DNA from: an uncultured Lachnospiraceae bacterium
GTDB lineage: Bacteria; Bacillota_A; Clostridia; Lachnospirales; Lachnospiraceae
Reading direction: 5' to 3'
Length of the DNA stretch: 8,579 nucleotides
NCBI GenBank assembly: GCA_910585855.1
Contig: CAJUGZ010000188.1
Span: forward strand, 1-8,579
The notes under the pieces were generated by a model. That model saw only the letters and a list, made by a program, of their open reading frames with translations, searched no databases and was not told the DNA's origin. Each line of letters starts with the position of its first letter. Within the stretch, counting starts at the first letter, position 1. A program made the position numbers and the translations under genes. Below, one piece after another: positions 1 through 7,264 of the stretch.

Positions 1-40
1 GTGAGGGCGAATTGCGCCCCGGTTCGTACGGTTGGATGAA
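1..40 (+). repeat. Left copy of a GC-rich inverted repeat (truncated by the window edge)
   Basis: Bases 1-40 match the reverse complement of 8424-8463 with only two adjacent mismatches (positions 24 and 25). The core contains a small hairpin, GGGCG (5-9) with CGCCC (15-19), and this copy can form a second stem, CGGTTC (20-25) with GAACCG (38-43). Weaker similarity to the right copy seems to continue to about 130, with shared blocks such as CAGAAG, GCAGGC and GCGTCC in the same order. The repeat is clearly more GC-rich than the adjacent genes. It starts at the first base of the window, so its outer end is not visible. Its identity is unknown; it could be a mobile-element end, a non-coding repeat family or a relic. 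Confidence 0.8.
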
Positions 41-153
41 CCGAAATCAGAAGCCATAGACTTTCTTACCGTTTGGAGCGGAGCAGGCAAAAGACAAAAG
101 CAAACCGCCTCTTGCGTCCGGTGAAAGCCAATTTTTTCTGGCAGTATTTAATC

Positions 154-229
154 CTATCTTCAAAAGTCGAATGAAAGATAGAAACAGGATAAACTTTGAT
201 TGGTATGCGATTTTCGTTTAAAGTTTATC
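154..229 (+). other. Two consecutive hairpins upstream of the Rpn gene
   Basis: CTATCTT (154-160) can pair with AAGATAG (175-181). Immediately after it, GATAAACTTT (188-197) is a perfect inverted repeat of AAAGTTTATC (220-229) with a 22-base spacer, extendable by one G-T and one A-T pair. Neither stem is followed by a T-run on the + strand, so neither looks like a standard terminator. They lie upstream of the promoter at 251-279, so they are probably not part of the Rpn mRNA leader. They may belong to the repeat element at 1-130, terminate a transcript from the left, or serve as protein-binding palindromes. Confidence 0.35.
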
Positions 230-250
230 ATGGGGCTTATAAAATTTTGA

Positions 251-279
251 TTGATTCTATAAAAAATAGAAGATATAAT
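251..279 (+). promoter_or_regulatory. Predicted sigma-A promoter for the Rpn-family gene
   Basis: A perfect -10 box TATAAT (274-279) is preceded, with a 17-base spacer, by TTGATT (251-256), which matches the -35 consensus at four of six positions. The surroundings are very AT-rich. Transcription would start near 286, giving a leader of about 65 bases before the GTG start at 352. Confidence 0.55.
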
Positions 280-351
280 AAAAAGAAAATGAATATATTT
301 TTTATCCTTGCGATAGGATGAAAAAGTTAAGGTACGAAAGGGGAAAAGTCA

Positions 352-1350
352 GTGGATGAGGAAACTAAGGATTCAATAGTAATAGATACTGAAATAAAGA
401 ATGCGATAAAAGCAACAGATAAAGATGCACAATATGACGAAAGTGCAAAACGTCTATTAGGAAATAAGAGAATACTTGCTCGTATATTGCTGAAAACAGT
501 GAAAGAATTTTATGGAATGAATTCGGAGGATGTGATACCTTATATTGAGGGAGAACCTTTTATTTCTACTATTCCAATAGAACCGGGATTAACAAATAAG
601 AAGAAACAAGAAGGAAAAAGAGTTATTGGTTTTAATTCCGAAAGTGTAGAGAGTAATGAAGGAATGATACGATTTGATTTAGTATGTTATGTGCGTATTC
701 CATCAAAGGATGGTACAAAAGAGAAACTTTCACAGATGATCCTTAATGTGGAAGCACAGAAGAATACTCCTGCAAGCTATAAGCTGGGGAATCGGGCAAT
801 TTTTTATGTAAGCCGCCTAATTTCTTCACAAAAAGAAAGAGATTTTGTCAATACGAATTATGATGATATCAAACGTGTTATATCAATTTGGATTTGTATG
901 AATATGAGAGAAAATAGTATGGAATATGTACATTTAACAGGAGATAAATTATTAGGTTCTTATGATTGGATGGCCGGAATAGATTTATGGAATTTAGTTT
1001 TTATTGGTTTATCACGGGAATTGCCAGAACAGAAGGAAATGTATGAGTTGTATCGTTTGCTAGGAGCATTGTTATCAAGAGAACTTTCGGAACAGGAAAA
1101 GTTGGAGATTCTTGAAAAAGAGTATGAGATTCCATTAGAGGAAGAAATAAGGAAGGATGTGCATGAGATGTGTAATTTAAGTCAAGGAATAAAAGAGGAT
1201 GGGATTGCTATAGGAGAAGCAAAATTGATGTACAATATGTATAAAAAGGGATATTCCTTGGAACAGATTGCAGAAGTAGCAGAGAAAAGTATTGAAGAAG
1301 TAAAAGTGGTTATTGAGAGTAAAAACTCCATCTCTTTTTTTACAGTATAG
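352..1350 (+). CDS. Rpn family recombination-promoting nuclease/putative transposase (PD-(D/E)XK)
   Basis: This 332-residue protein resembles the Rpn/PDDEXK_2 transposase-like family. Characterised members are DNA endonucleases that promote RecA-independent recombination. Expected landmarks are present: an N-terminal helical segment (LLGNKRILARILL, about 35-48), the first acidic catalytic residue in RFDL (D109), and the E-x-Q core in NVEAQK (E134, Q136, K137). The C-terminal KGYSLEQIAEVAEKSIEEV (about 299-317) is a short helix-turn-helix-like motif common in this family. Length is typical and the key residues are intact, so it appears complete. The start is GTG at 352, served by AAAGGGGA (337-344); no in-frame ATG fits better. 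A 13-codon ORF (ATG at 318, stop overlapping the GTG region at 357-359) lies just upstream and may be chance. The gene has its own promoter and is separated from the next operon by 406 bases, so co-function is unproven. Confidence 0.88.
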   Translation: MDEETKDSIVIDTEIKNAIKATDKDAQYDESAKRLLGNKRILARILLKTVKEFYGMNSEDVIPYIEGEPFISTIPIEPGLTNKKKQEGKRVIGFNSESVESNEGMIRFDLVCYVRIPSKDGTKEKLSQMILNVEAQKNTPASYKLGNRAIFYVSRLISSQKERDFVNTNYDDIKRVISIWICMNMRENSMEYVHLTGDKLLGSYDWMAGIDLWNLVFIGLSRELPEQKEMYELYRLLGALLSRELSEQEKLEILEKEYEIPLEEEIRKDVHEMCNLSQGIKEDGIAIGEAKLMYNMYKKGYSLEQIAEVAEKSIEEVKVVIESKNSISFFTV

Positions 1351-1388
1351 AGTACGTGGTGGACGTTGTTAAATGTAAATTATAGATT

Positions 1389-1417
1389 TTGCAATTATTT
1401 TATTTTCTAGTGAGAAT
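1389..1417 (+). promoter_or_regulatory. Possible promoter in front of the structured intergenic segment
   Basis: TTGCAA (1389-1394) and GAGAAT (1412-1417) are separated by 17 bases, and each matches its consensus hexamer at four of six positions. Transcription would begin near 1424, about ten bases before the structured segment 1434-1552. In AT-rich DNA such matches arise easily by chance. Confidence 0.22.
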
Positions 1418-1433
1418 ATACAGCCGAAATTCA

Positions 1434-1552
1434 AAGGAAAGTCTGTACGGGATCATTATTTCCCGTTGGCATTTAGGCATGGTTTTTTCGTGCTTTATGT
1501 GTCTGCTGCGAGGAAATGTTAAGCGAGAGTGATCTTCGAACAGACTTTTTTT
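1434..1552 (+). ncRNA. Candidate structured RNA ending in a T-run (small RNA, attenuator or terminator)
   Basis: A closing stem pairs AAGGAAAGTCTGT (1434-1446) with ACAGACTTTTTTT (1540-1552), 13 pairs including two G-U. Inside are ACGGGA (1447-1452) with TCCCGT (1461-1466), AGGCATG (1475-1481) with CGTGCTT (1489-1495), and a small CGAGA/TCTTCG hairpin (about 1524-1538) capped by GTGA, a GNRA-type loop. The last stem ends in a run of seven T (1546-1552), as expected for intrinsic termination. A second GTCTG (1501-1505) competes with 1441-1445 for the same CAGAC (1541-1545), so two alternative folds are possible. I match it to no riboswitch or RNA family. It could be the Rpn terminator, a free small RNA, or an attenuator. 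Pairing was done by eye only. Confidence 0.35.
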
Positions 1553-1680
1553 GGATTTTGGCGTCTTTTTTTTGAAGAAGAGGAAATTTTAGTTATGTTT
1601 ATTGTCAGGTAATGGGGTAAAATTGTAATATTATGTAGGATTTTATTGTCAAAAATATGAGCTTTTTCATTGATTATTAT

Positions 1681-1709
1681 TAGACAAAATGTTAAAATAA
1701 AAGTTAAAT
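1681..1709 (+). promoter_or_regulatory. Candidate promoter for the ATPase-HEPN operon
   Basis: TAGACA (1681-1686; five of six matches to TTGACA) is followed after exactly 17 bases by TTAAAT (1704-1709; four of six matches to TATAAT). Transcription would start near 1716, leaving a leader of about 40 bases before the ATG at 1757. An alternative -35, TTGTCA (1646-1651), has no well-spaced -10. Confidence 0.4.
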
Positions 1710-1742
1710 ACAGATTCCATATATTTATTTATTCTTTTATAT

Positions 1743-1750
1743 AAAGGAGG
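1743..1750 (+). promoter_or_regulatory. Strong ribosome binding site of the large ATPase gene
   Basis: AAAGGAGG, a near-perfect Shine-Dalgarno sequence, ends six bases before the ATG at 1757 and fixes that start. It predicts efficient translation of the 1831-residue protein. Confidence 0.85.
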
Positions 1751-1756
1751 GGCTAA

Positions 1757-4700
1757 ATGGAAAAATTAGAAATGGTACATGAACTGCAGGAAGTAATTGA
1801 GCAGTTGTATCAGGAGATGGATTCTTTTGAAATTAATATTAAAGAAGTGTTGTCTTTAATTACGGCAAAGCGTTTGCTGTCAGATGCAGTATTAAAGAAG
1901 GCGTGGGAGCAGTTGGGGGTGATACGGGAATTAGGAAAGAAGTGCAGAGAAGGGTATTGTCAATTGGAAATGTCGGAAGAAGCACCGGAATATATAGAAC
2001 AAATGCGTATGACATTGACTGCGACAGAGCGTCTTTTAAAGGAAAGAGAGGAATATTTTCTTGCGAAAGAGGAATTTTTGCGTTTATATTCGGATAAGGC
2101 AGAGGTAGAGAAACCGCTTCTTGTTTGCCAGCAGGAACTTGTCGGGTATGCGATAGAACGTATGACAGAGGAGGAAGTGAAGTTTTATCTGGGGAAATAT
2201 GTGTTGTTTATGAAGGCATGGAGAGAAAAAGAGGCGTTAAAATTAATTGATTATGTGCAGAAGTTGCTGGAATTTTTTACAAAGGAATTGGCGGCGGCAG
2301 CGGTTTTTCAAAAGGAAGAATTAGTTTTAAAGGAGAGGGATAAAGAGGAAAAGAGAGAGGAAATAGATTTTAAGGAAAAACAGACATTTGAACAGGTAAA
2401 ATTAGAAACGGCAGAGGATATAGCAGAGAAAGAAACAGAAAAATTTGAAGAGGCAGAAAATCATGAATATAAAAAAGTAGAATCAGATGTGGTAGAACAG
2501 CAGGAAAGACCAGAGGAAATCTGTCAAAATAGTGCAGTGCAGGAGGAGATACAGGTTGTTGCGGCACAGGAGATTGTTTTAAGGGAAGAACGAAAAGAAA
2601 AGAAAAATTATAGAGTTGAGGTAAAGAGTTGTGCGAAAAAGGAGAAAAAGAAATTTGGTGTAAAATCTTTTCGAAGTGATATGGCAGGTTTAACAGAAGG
2701 GCTGCGCAAACGGATATTGAGAGGGATACGTCAGTATGGGGGAATTACAACGGAATTGCTTGCTGCGATGACAAAAAGACCGCAGGAAGAGATAGCGCAG
2801 GAGTGTGATATTCTTTTTAATTATGGATATTTGCGAAAATATAAGGTAGAGGAGATGGGGGAACTTTATTCTGTTTCTCCGAAAGGAAAAAAGTCTTTTG
2901 AGGTATGGGAAGCACTTACTTTTCTTCGTATTAACAGTAAAGTGTCTGAGTGGGAATCTATAGAGGATGCAGAAGATATGGGAAGTGCGGCAGCAGTAAG
3001 ACTGATGCTTTTAAAAATATTGGCGAAGGAATTTCAAAACAGAGCATTTCCAGATATTCAGGTAGAACATCAGATAAAAAAGAATGTATTTTTTTTAAAG
3101 TGCAGAAATTTTGATCAGGTGGAATGGAGGTATTATACCGGGGCATCGGAATGGGTAGAGGATGAAGAAACGTATATTAAAGATTTGAAAGAGTTTGTAG
3201 AAAATACAGAGGATATAGAAAGTGTAGGAGAGATAGAAGAGTCAAAGGAAAAAGAAACAGAAAAATTAGAGAACAGCGAAAAGCTGACTATGAAATGGAC
3301 TGTTTTAGGGGAAACGGATTGTGGAGAAAGATTGAGAGAATGGATAGTTAGAACTTATAAAGAAGAAGTAGATCCGCAGGAGATTTTGCTGAAACAGTAT
3401 AAAGATGAGATTTTTATTGAAAATGAAGAAGAACCGGCAGAAAAGGAAGCGGCTGTTACGACGGAAAGCACAGAGGATGAAGTATTAAAAAAAACCAGCT
3501 ATATAAAAAAAGTGTTAGAAGAAAGTAAAAAAGGATCTATAAAAAGACAAAAAGCAAAGGAAACAGCAAAAAAAGAAAAAACGATAAGTAAAATAAGTAA
3601 AAAGGAAGCAGCAGAGAAAGAAAATTCTTTTGAGGATAAAACAAAAGAAATCTCCTTAGTACAGAGTTTTTCAGAAGAAACTGAGAAAAGATCGAAGGAA
3701 GAATGGAAAATATTGATTTTGAAAAATTATCAGGATATGATTGAAAAGGATAAAATTTATTGTGCAACAGCATATCTGTTTGCTGCAGCACAACAGGATA
3801 AGGAATTTTTGCCGCTTTATTATAAGCTTGCTTATGCAGTAAATGATCCTTTTATAAATTGCAGCTATTCTTCTGGTCGGATATTTGATATTTATTTTGA
3901 TGATGATGATTCTTCTCTATCAGAATACTATATGGTTTCTGCATTGTTGAGAAATTATTTTATGGATCATACGGGGTATGATTATCAGATGCAGCAGCTT
4001 TATGATGGGGTCAAGGAACGCCGAATCATTGCAGAGGATCGCTGTCTGGGAGAAATTATTTATGGATTGTTGGAATTTAAAGAAAATGCTCACAGCGGAA
4101 TCGACCGTTTTGCTGATTATAAAAGAAAGGATACCGTTGCTTGGGAAGCTAAAGTAGCAGAGAAAAAGAATGAAGCAAAGGGATATTATGAAAATTATGT
4201 ATTGGGAAAGATGGCAGAACAGGCTTCGCACCGGAGATTTGTAGAAACTAAGAAATTGATTTTTTCACAGGAAAGTGATTTTGCTTTTTATTTAAAAGTG
4301 GTTTCGGAAGATAGCAGAGAGTGTTTGACAGAAGCGAAGGAATATCTTCAAACTTATTTTATAAAAGATGGTGCATCTGTTACAGCAGTAAATCTGGAAG
4401 CGGAAAAAATGAATCGTTTTTTAGATGGAAAATGGGACGAGGCAGGACAGCATCTGCGGATTGCAAAAAAATCTTCGGATTTGATGAGCAGTCTGCGTAT
4501 GAATTTATATAATCAGATTAAAAAGGCATTAAGCTGTATTTGTGACTGGATAGAATTATTGGAAAATAAAGTAATAGATGAAAAAGAAAAGGGATTTGAG
4601 TTATATAAAAAAGTCAGAGATGTTTTGATTGGAAATATGCAGCAGGTGATACAGCATATTTTGACAGAAGAAAAGTCTTTGGACTGGGCAGGAAAAAAGG

Positions 4701-7252
4701 TAATTTTATTTACGCTTACAGAATTAAAAGCCAGACTGACAGGAACATATCAGCCAAATTTAGAAAAATATTTTTATATTAGATTTTTGGCAAATGATAA
4801 AGTTTTATTAGACAGTGAATACAGACCAGATGCGGAAATGGAAGTTTCTGCTCTTCCTGAATTTGCTTTTCTTAGACGGATTGAGTGTCATGCACAGGAA
4901 GAAGAGAAACCTTTTGATATACAGATGAAAGAGATTTTAAACGGAGAGGATGACTATGGTTCTGCACTGCTTTTAGAGCAGTATTTTGCAGAATGTAGGG
5001 AAGGTCAAAAAGAGGACTATAATATTGCAGAATCCATTTTATATGCAGAAAAAGCGGCAAAAATGAAACAGGAGGAGTTTGTAGAAAATTTAGAGTTGGC
5101 ACAAAGTTATGGACAGATGGGAAATTCCTCTGAAAATAAAAAAGAAAAGATTCTGCGTGCGGTCAATGAATGTTATGCCTATGCATGTGAAACAAAAAAT
5201 TTTGGCTATTTTTCTAAGGTATTGCTGGCATTTCAGCAAAAGATAAAAGAAGAAGCTAAATACAGAGAGAGTTCTATTTTAAAAGAAATGGAAACTTATT
5301 TAGACAGTCATGGAGAGGTTTTAGAGGAAGAAGGGAAGGTTAAGCGTGTAGAAAAAATTCGAAAAATGATTCAGGTGCAGAATTATACAGTAGCAGAGGA
5401 TTTATTAAACCGTTTGATCAATCAGGAAGAAGAGTCAGAATTAGAACTTTTAAAAACGGATTATTTAAAAGATTTTTTACATAACTATGACTACAACTAT
5501 GCCAATGTATCTGATACAGGAAAAAAACTGCATACATTATTGATGACAACAAGGGCACAAAAGGAAATTAAGGGAGGCAGAAAACTTTTAGAGGCATGGC
5601 TTTCTAACGGAGGAAGTTTAGGAGAACAAAAACTTTTTACACTGCTGACCATGTTGGGATTCCCGGTAGAACAAGTAAAAAATATGCAAAAACTTTCCAA
5701 TAAGATTGAAAATTATTTTATTACATTAAAAAGACCAGAAAACGGAAGAAAATTAAATTATAAGCATCCGATTGCCGCATTTGGCTCAACGGCAATGGAG
5801 GAAGGATTTCGAGTGGTATGTTTATATGGAAAATATGATGCAACCAGCTTAATTGATACTTTTAAAGAAATCGGTTTTGCAAAACATACGATTGTATTAT
5901 TAGATTATCCACTGTCAGACAGTGAAAGAAGAAAATTAGCAAGAAAGACAAAATTAGAAGTTTCGGAAAAAATTTTTGGTGTAATTGATCGGGTGCTTTT
6001 GGTTTATTTGGTAAATAATTATACGGAAACTGCGATTAATCGGATGCTGATGGCAGTTATGATGCCATATACTTATTATCAGCCATATGTGGTAGAATCT
6101 GCCAATCCTATGCCGCCGGAAATTTTTATTGGTCGGAAAGAGGAATTAAGCAAGATAGAATCGCCTTCAGGGGTAAATATTGTATATGGAGGAAGACAGC
6201 TTGGAAAATCGGCATTGCTTCGAATGGCAAGAAACGATATTGATCGAAATGAAAATGGAGATCGAGCTGTATTGGTTAATATTAAAGATTTAGATGATAC
6301 AAAAACGGCATTAAAAATCTCTCAGACATTAGCAGATGAAGGGATTTTCGAGAAAGATTTTGAAACAGACGATTGGGACAAGCTGGCGAGGGAATTAAAA
6401 AAGCGTCTGCAAAGTCAGGAAAAGGAAAAAATTCCGTATTTGCTGCTTTTGTTAGACGAGGCGGATGCTTTTATTGAAAGCTGTGAAGCGATCAATTATC
6501 ATCCGTTTGATGCATTAAAAGATGTACAGGAAATCGGGACGGAACGTTTTAAGTTTGTAGTAGCAGGACTTCACAATATTATTCGTTTTAAGCGAAATAG
6601 TGCATTGGGAAATAACAGTGTACTGACACAAATGGAATCTTTGACAGTAACGCCGTTTAATGTAATGGAAGCAAAAGAACTGCTTCAGATTCCTCTGTTT
6701 TATTTGGGACTGCGTTTTCCTGAAGAAAAGGATTCTTTGGTTTCTATGATTTTGGCAGCTACGAATTATTTTCCGGGACTTTTGCAGCTTTATTGTGCCA
6801 AGTTGTTAGAGGCGATGAAACGAGATTATGCAGGATATAATGAAAAAAGTACGCCGCCATATGAAGTGCAGGAAAATCATATTAAAAAAGTGCTTGCAGA
6901 AGAAGGGTTTCAGCAGAAAATCCGAGAAAAATTTATGGTAACGTTAAAATTAGACGAAGATAATGTTTACTATATTATTGCACTTTTAACGGCATATATG
7001 AACTATAAAGAAAGAAATCAAAACGGTTATAGTCCAAAAGATATTTTAAGATATGCAAAAGGGTTTGAAGTAAAAAAGATGAAAGGGATGCAGCCGGAAC
7101 AGGTAGAGGCATTGATGGAGGAAATGCGGGAATTAAATGTACTGCGTCTGACTTCAGAAAACCGTTACTGGTTTACAAGAAATAATTTCTTTCAGATGAT
7201 GGGAACAGTAGATCAGATTGAAGAAGAAGTGATAAAATACATGGAACAGTAA
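1757..7252 (+). CDS. Giant multidomain AAA/STAND-like ATPase with internal and C-terminal winged helices
   Basis: I do not recognise this 1831-residue protein as a named family, but its parts can be read. Residues 1-180 are helical; 190-300 form a Lys/Glu-rich linker. Residues about 310-385 look like a winged helix (helix GLRKRILRGI, then helices to FNYGYL, then a wing ending near P375). A second charged linker lies at about 485-650. The middle (650-1330) is mostly helical, with TPR/Sel1-like stretches around 1068-1160. Residues about 1330-1450 alternate strands and helices in a Rossmann-like way, around C1355. The ATPase begins with GRKEEL (1459-1464), has Walker A GGRQLGKS (1478-1485), Walker B LLLLLDE (1562-1568) and a sensor-1-like strand VVAGLHN (1601-1607). 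The last 110 residues look like a winged helix. No signal peptide or membrane segment is apparent, so it is probably cytoplasmic. It is co-transcribed with the HEPN gene. The architecture suggests a nucleic-acid- or ligand-sensing regulatory ATPase; that role is inference. Confidence 0.85.
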   Translation: MEKLEMVHELQEVIEQLYQEMDSFEINIKEVLSLITAKRLLSDAVLKKAWEQLGVIRELGKKCREGYCQLEMSEEAPEYIEQMRMTLTATERLLKEREEYFLAKEEFLRLYSDKAEVEKPLLVCQQELVGYAIERMTEEEVKFYLGKYVLFMKAWREKEALKLIDYVQKLLEFFTKELAAAAVFQKEELVLKERDKEEKREEIDFKEKQTFEQVKLETAEDIAEKETEKFEEAENHEYKKVESDVVEQQERPEEICQNSAVQEEIQVVAAQEIVLREERKEKKNYRVEVKSCAKKEKKKFGVKSFRSDMAGLTEGLRKRILRGIRQYGGITTELLAAMTKRPQEEIAQECDILFNYGYLRKYKVEEMGELYSVSPKGKKSFEVWEALTFLRINSKVSEWESIEDAEDMGSAAAVRLMLLKILAKEFQNRAFPDIQVEHQIKKNVFFLKCRNFDQVEWRYYTGASEWVEDEETYIKDLKEFVENTEDIESVGEIEESKEKETEKLENSEKLTMKWTVLGETDCGERLREWIVRTYKEEVDPQEILLKQYKDEIFIENEEEPAEKEAAVTTESTEDEVLKKTSYIKKVLEESKKGSIKRQKAKETAKKEKTISKISKKEAAEKENSFEDKTKEISLVQSFSEETEKRSKEEWKILILKNYQDMIEKDKIYCATAYLFAAAQQDKEFLPLYYKLAYAVNDPFINCSYSSGRIFDIYFDDDDSSLSEYYMVSALLRNYFMDHTGYDYQMQQLYDGVKERRIIAEDRCLGEIIYGLLEFKENAHSGIDRFADYKRKDTVAWEAKVAEKKNEAKGYYENYVLGKMAEQASHRRFVETKKLIFSQESDFAFYLKVVSEDSRECLTEAKEYLQTYFIKDGASVTAVNLEAEKMNRFLDGKWDEAGQHLRIAKKSSDLMSSLRMNLYNQIKKALSCICDWIELLENKVIDEKEKGFELYKKVRDVLIGNMQQVIQHILTEEKSLDWAGKKVILFTLTELKARLTGTYQPNLEKYFYIRFLANDKVLLDSEYRPDAEMEVSALPEFAFLRRIECHAQEEEKPFDIQMKEILNGEDDYGSALLLEQYFAECREGQKEDYNIAESILYAEKAAKMKQEEFVENLELAQSYGQMGNSSENKKEKILRAVNECYAYACETKNFGYFSKVLLAFQQKIKEEAKYRESSILKEMETYLDSHGEVLEEEGKVKRVEKIRKMIQVQNYTVAEDLLNRLINQEEESELELLKTDYLKDFLHNYDYNYANVSDTGKKLHTLLMTTRAQKEIKGGRKLLEAWLSNGGSLGEQKLFTLLTMLGFPVEQVKNMQKLSNKIENYFITLKRPENGRKLNYKHPIAAFGSTAMEEGFRVVCLYGKYDATSLIDTFKEIGFAKHTIVLLDYPLSDSERRKLARKTKLEVSEKIFGVIDRVLLVYLVNNYTETAINRMLMAVMMPYTYYQPYVVESANPMPPEIFIGRKEELSKIESPSGVNIVYGGRQLGKSALLRMARNDIDRNENGDRAVLVNIKDLDDTKTALKISQTLADEGIFEKDFETDDWDKLARELKKRLQSQEKEKIPYLLLLLDEADAFIESCEAINYHPFDALKDVQEIGTERFKFVVAGLHNIIRFKRNSALGNNSVLTQMESLTVTPFNVMEAKELLQIPLFYLGLRFPEEKDSLVSMILAATNYFPGLLQLYCAKLLEAMKRDYAGYNEKSTPPYEVQENHIKKVLAEEGFQQKIREKFMVTLKLDEDNVYYIIALLTAYMNYKERNQNGYSPKDILRYAKGFEVKKMKGMQPEQVEALMEEMRELNVLRLTSENRYWFTRNNFFQMMGTVDQIEEEVIKYMEQ
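2429..2445 (+). repeat. 17-base direct repeat inside the ATPase gene, copy 1
   Basis: The 17 bases AAAGAAACAGAAAAATT recur exactly at 3251-3267, in the same reading frame. They encode KETEKF (residues 225-230) in the first charged linker. This may be shared ancestry of the linkers or simply convergence in A-rich, Lys/Glu-coding sequence. Confidence 0.6.
3251..3267 (+). repeat. 17-base direct repeat inside the ATPase gene, copy 2
   Basis: This is an exact second copy of 2429-2445, encoding KETEKL (residues 499-504) near the start of the second charged linker. The two copies bracket the winged-helix region (about 310-385) and the alpha/beta segment after it. Confidence 0.6.
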
Positions 7253-7254
7253 AT

Positions 7255-7260
7255 GGAGGA
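7255..7260 (+). promoter_or_regulatory. Ribosome binding site of the HEPN gene, next to the upstream stop codon
   Basis: GGAGGA (7255-7260) lies directly after the TAA stop of the ATPase gene (7250-7252) and four bases before the ATG at 7265. It favours that ATG over the in-frame ATG at 7253, which has no Shine-Dalgarno sequence. The tight arrangement suggests translational coupling and near-stoichiometric production of the two proteins. Confidence 0.7.
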
Positions 7261-7264
7261 AAAA

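Noticed and set aside
1..130. The left repeat as the 3' end (domain V) of a group II intron or a TnpB/IscB guide RNA.
   Set aside because: I could not find a convincing domain V with the AGC triad or an adjacent reverse transcriptase or TnpB/IscB gene. A covariance-model search would be needed to claim it.
1434..1552. A known riboswitch, T-box, 6S RNA or SRP RNA.
   Set aside because: None of the consensus motifs that I know for these families is present.
2370..5700. Several minus-strand open frames of 60-103 codons inside the ATPase gene.
   Set aside because: They are antisense shadows of an A/G-rich coding strand, giving Phe/Leu/Ser-rich translations without start signals; the hydrophobic look is a base-composition artefact, not membrane proteins.
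7253..7264. The upstream in-frame ATG at 7253 as the HEPN protein start.
   Set aside because: It abuts the ATPase stop codon and has no Shine-Dalgarno sequence; GGAGGA at 7255-7260 is correctly spaced for the ATG at 7265.
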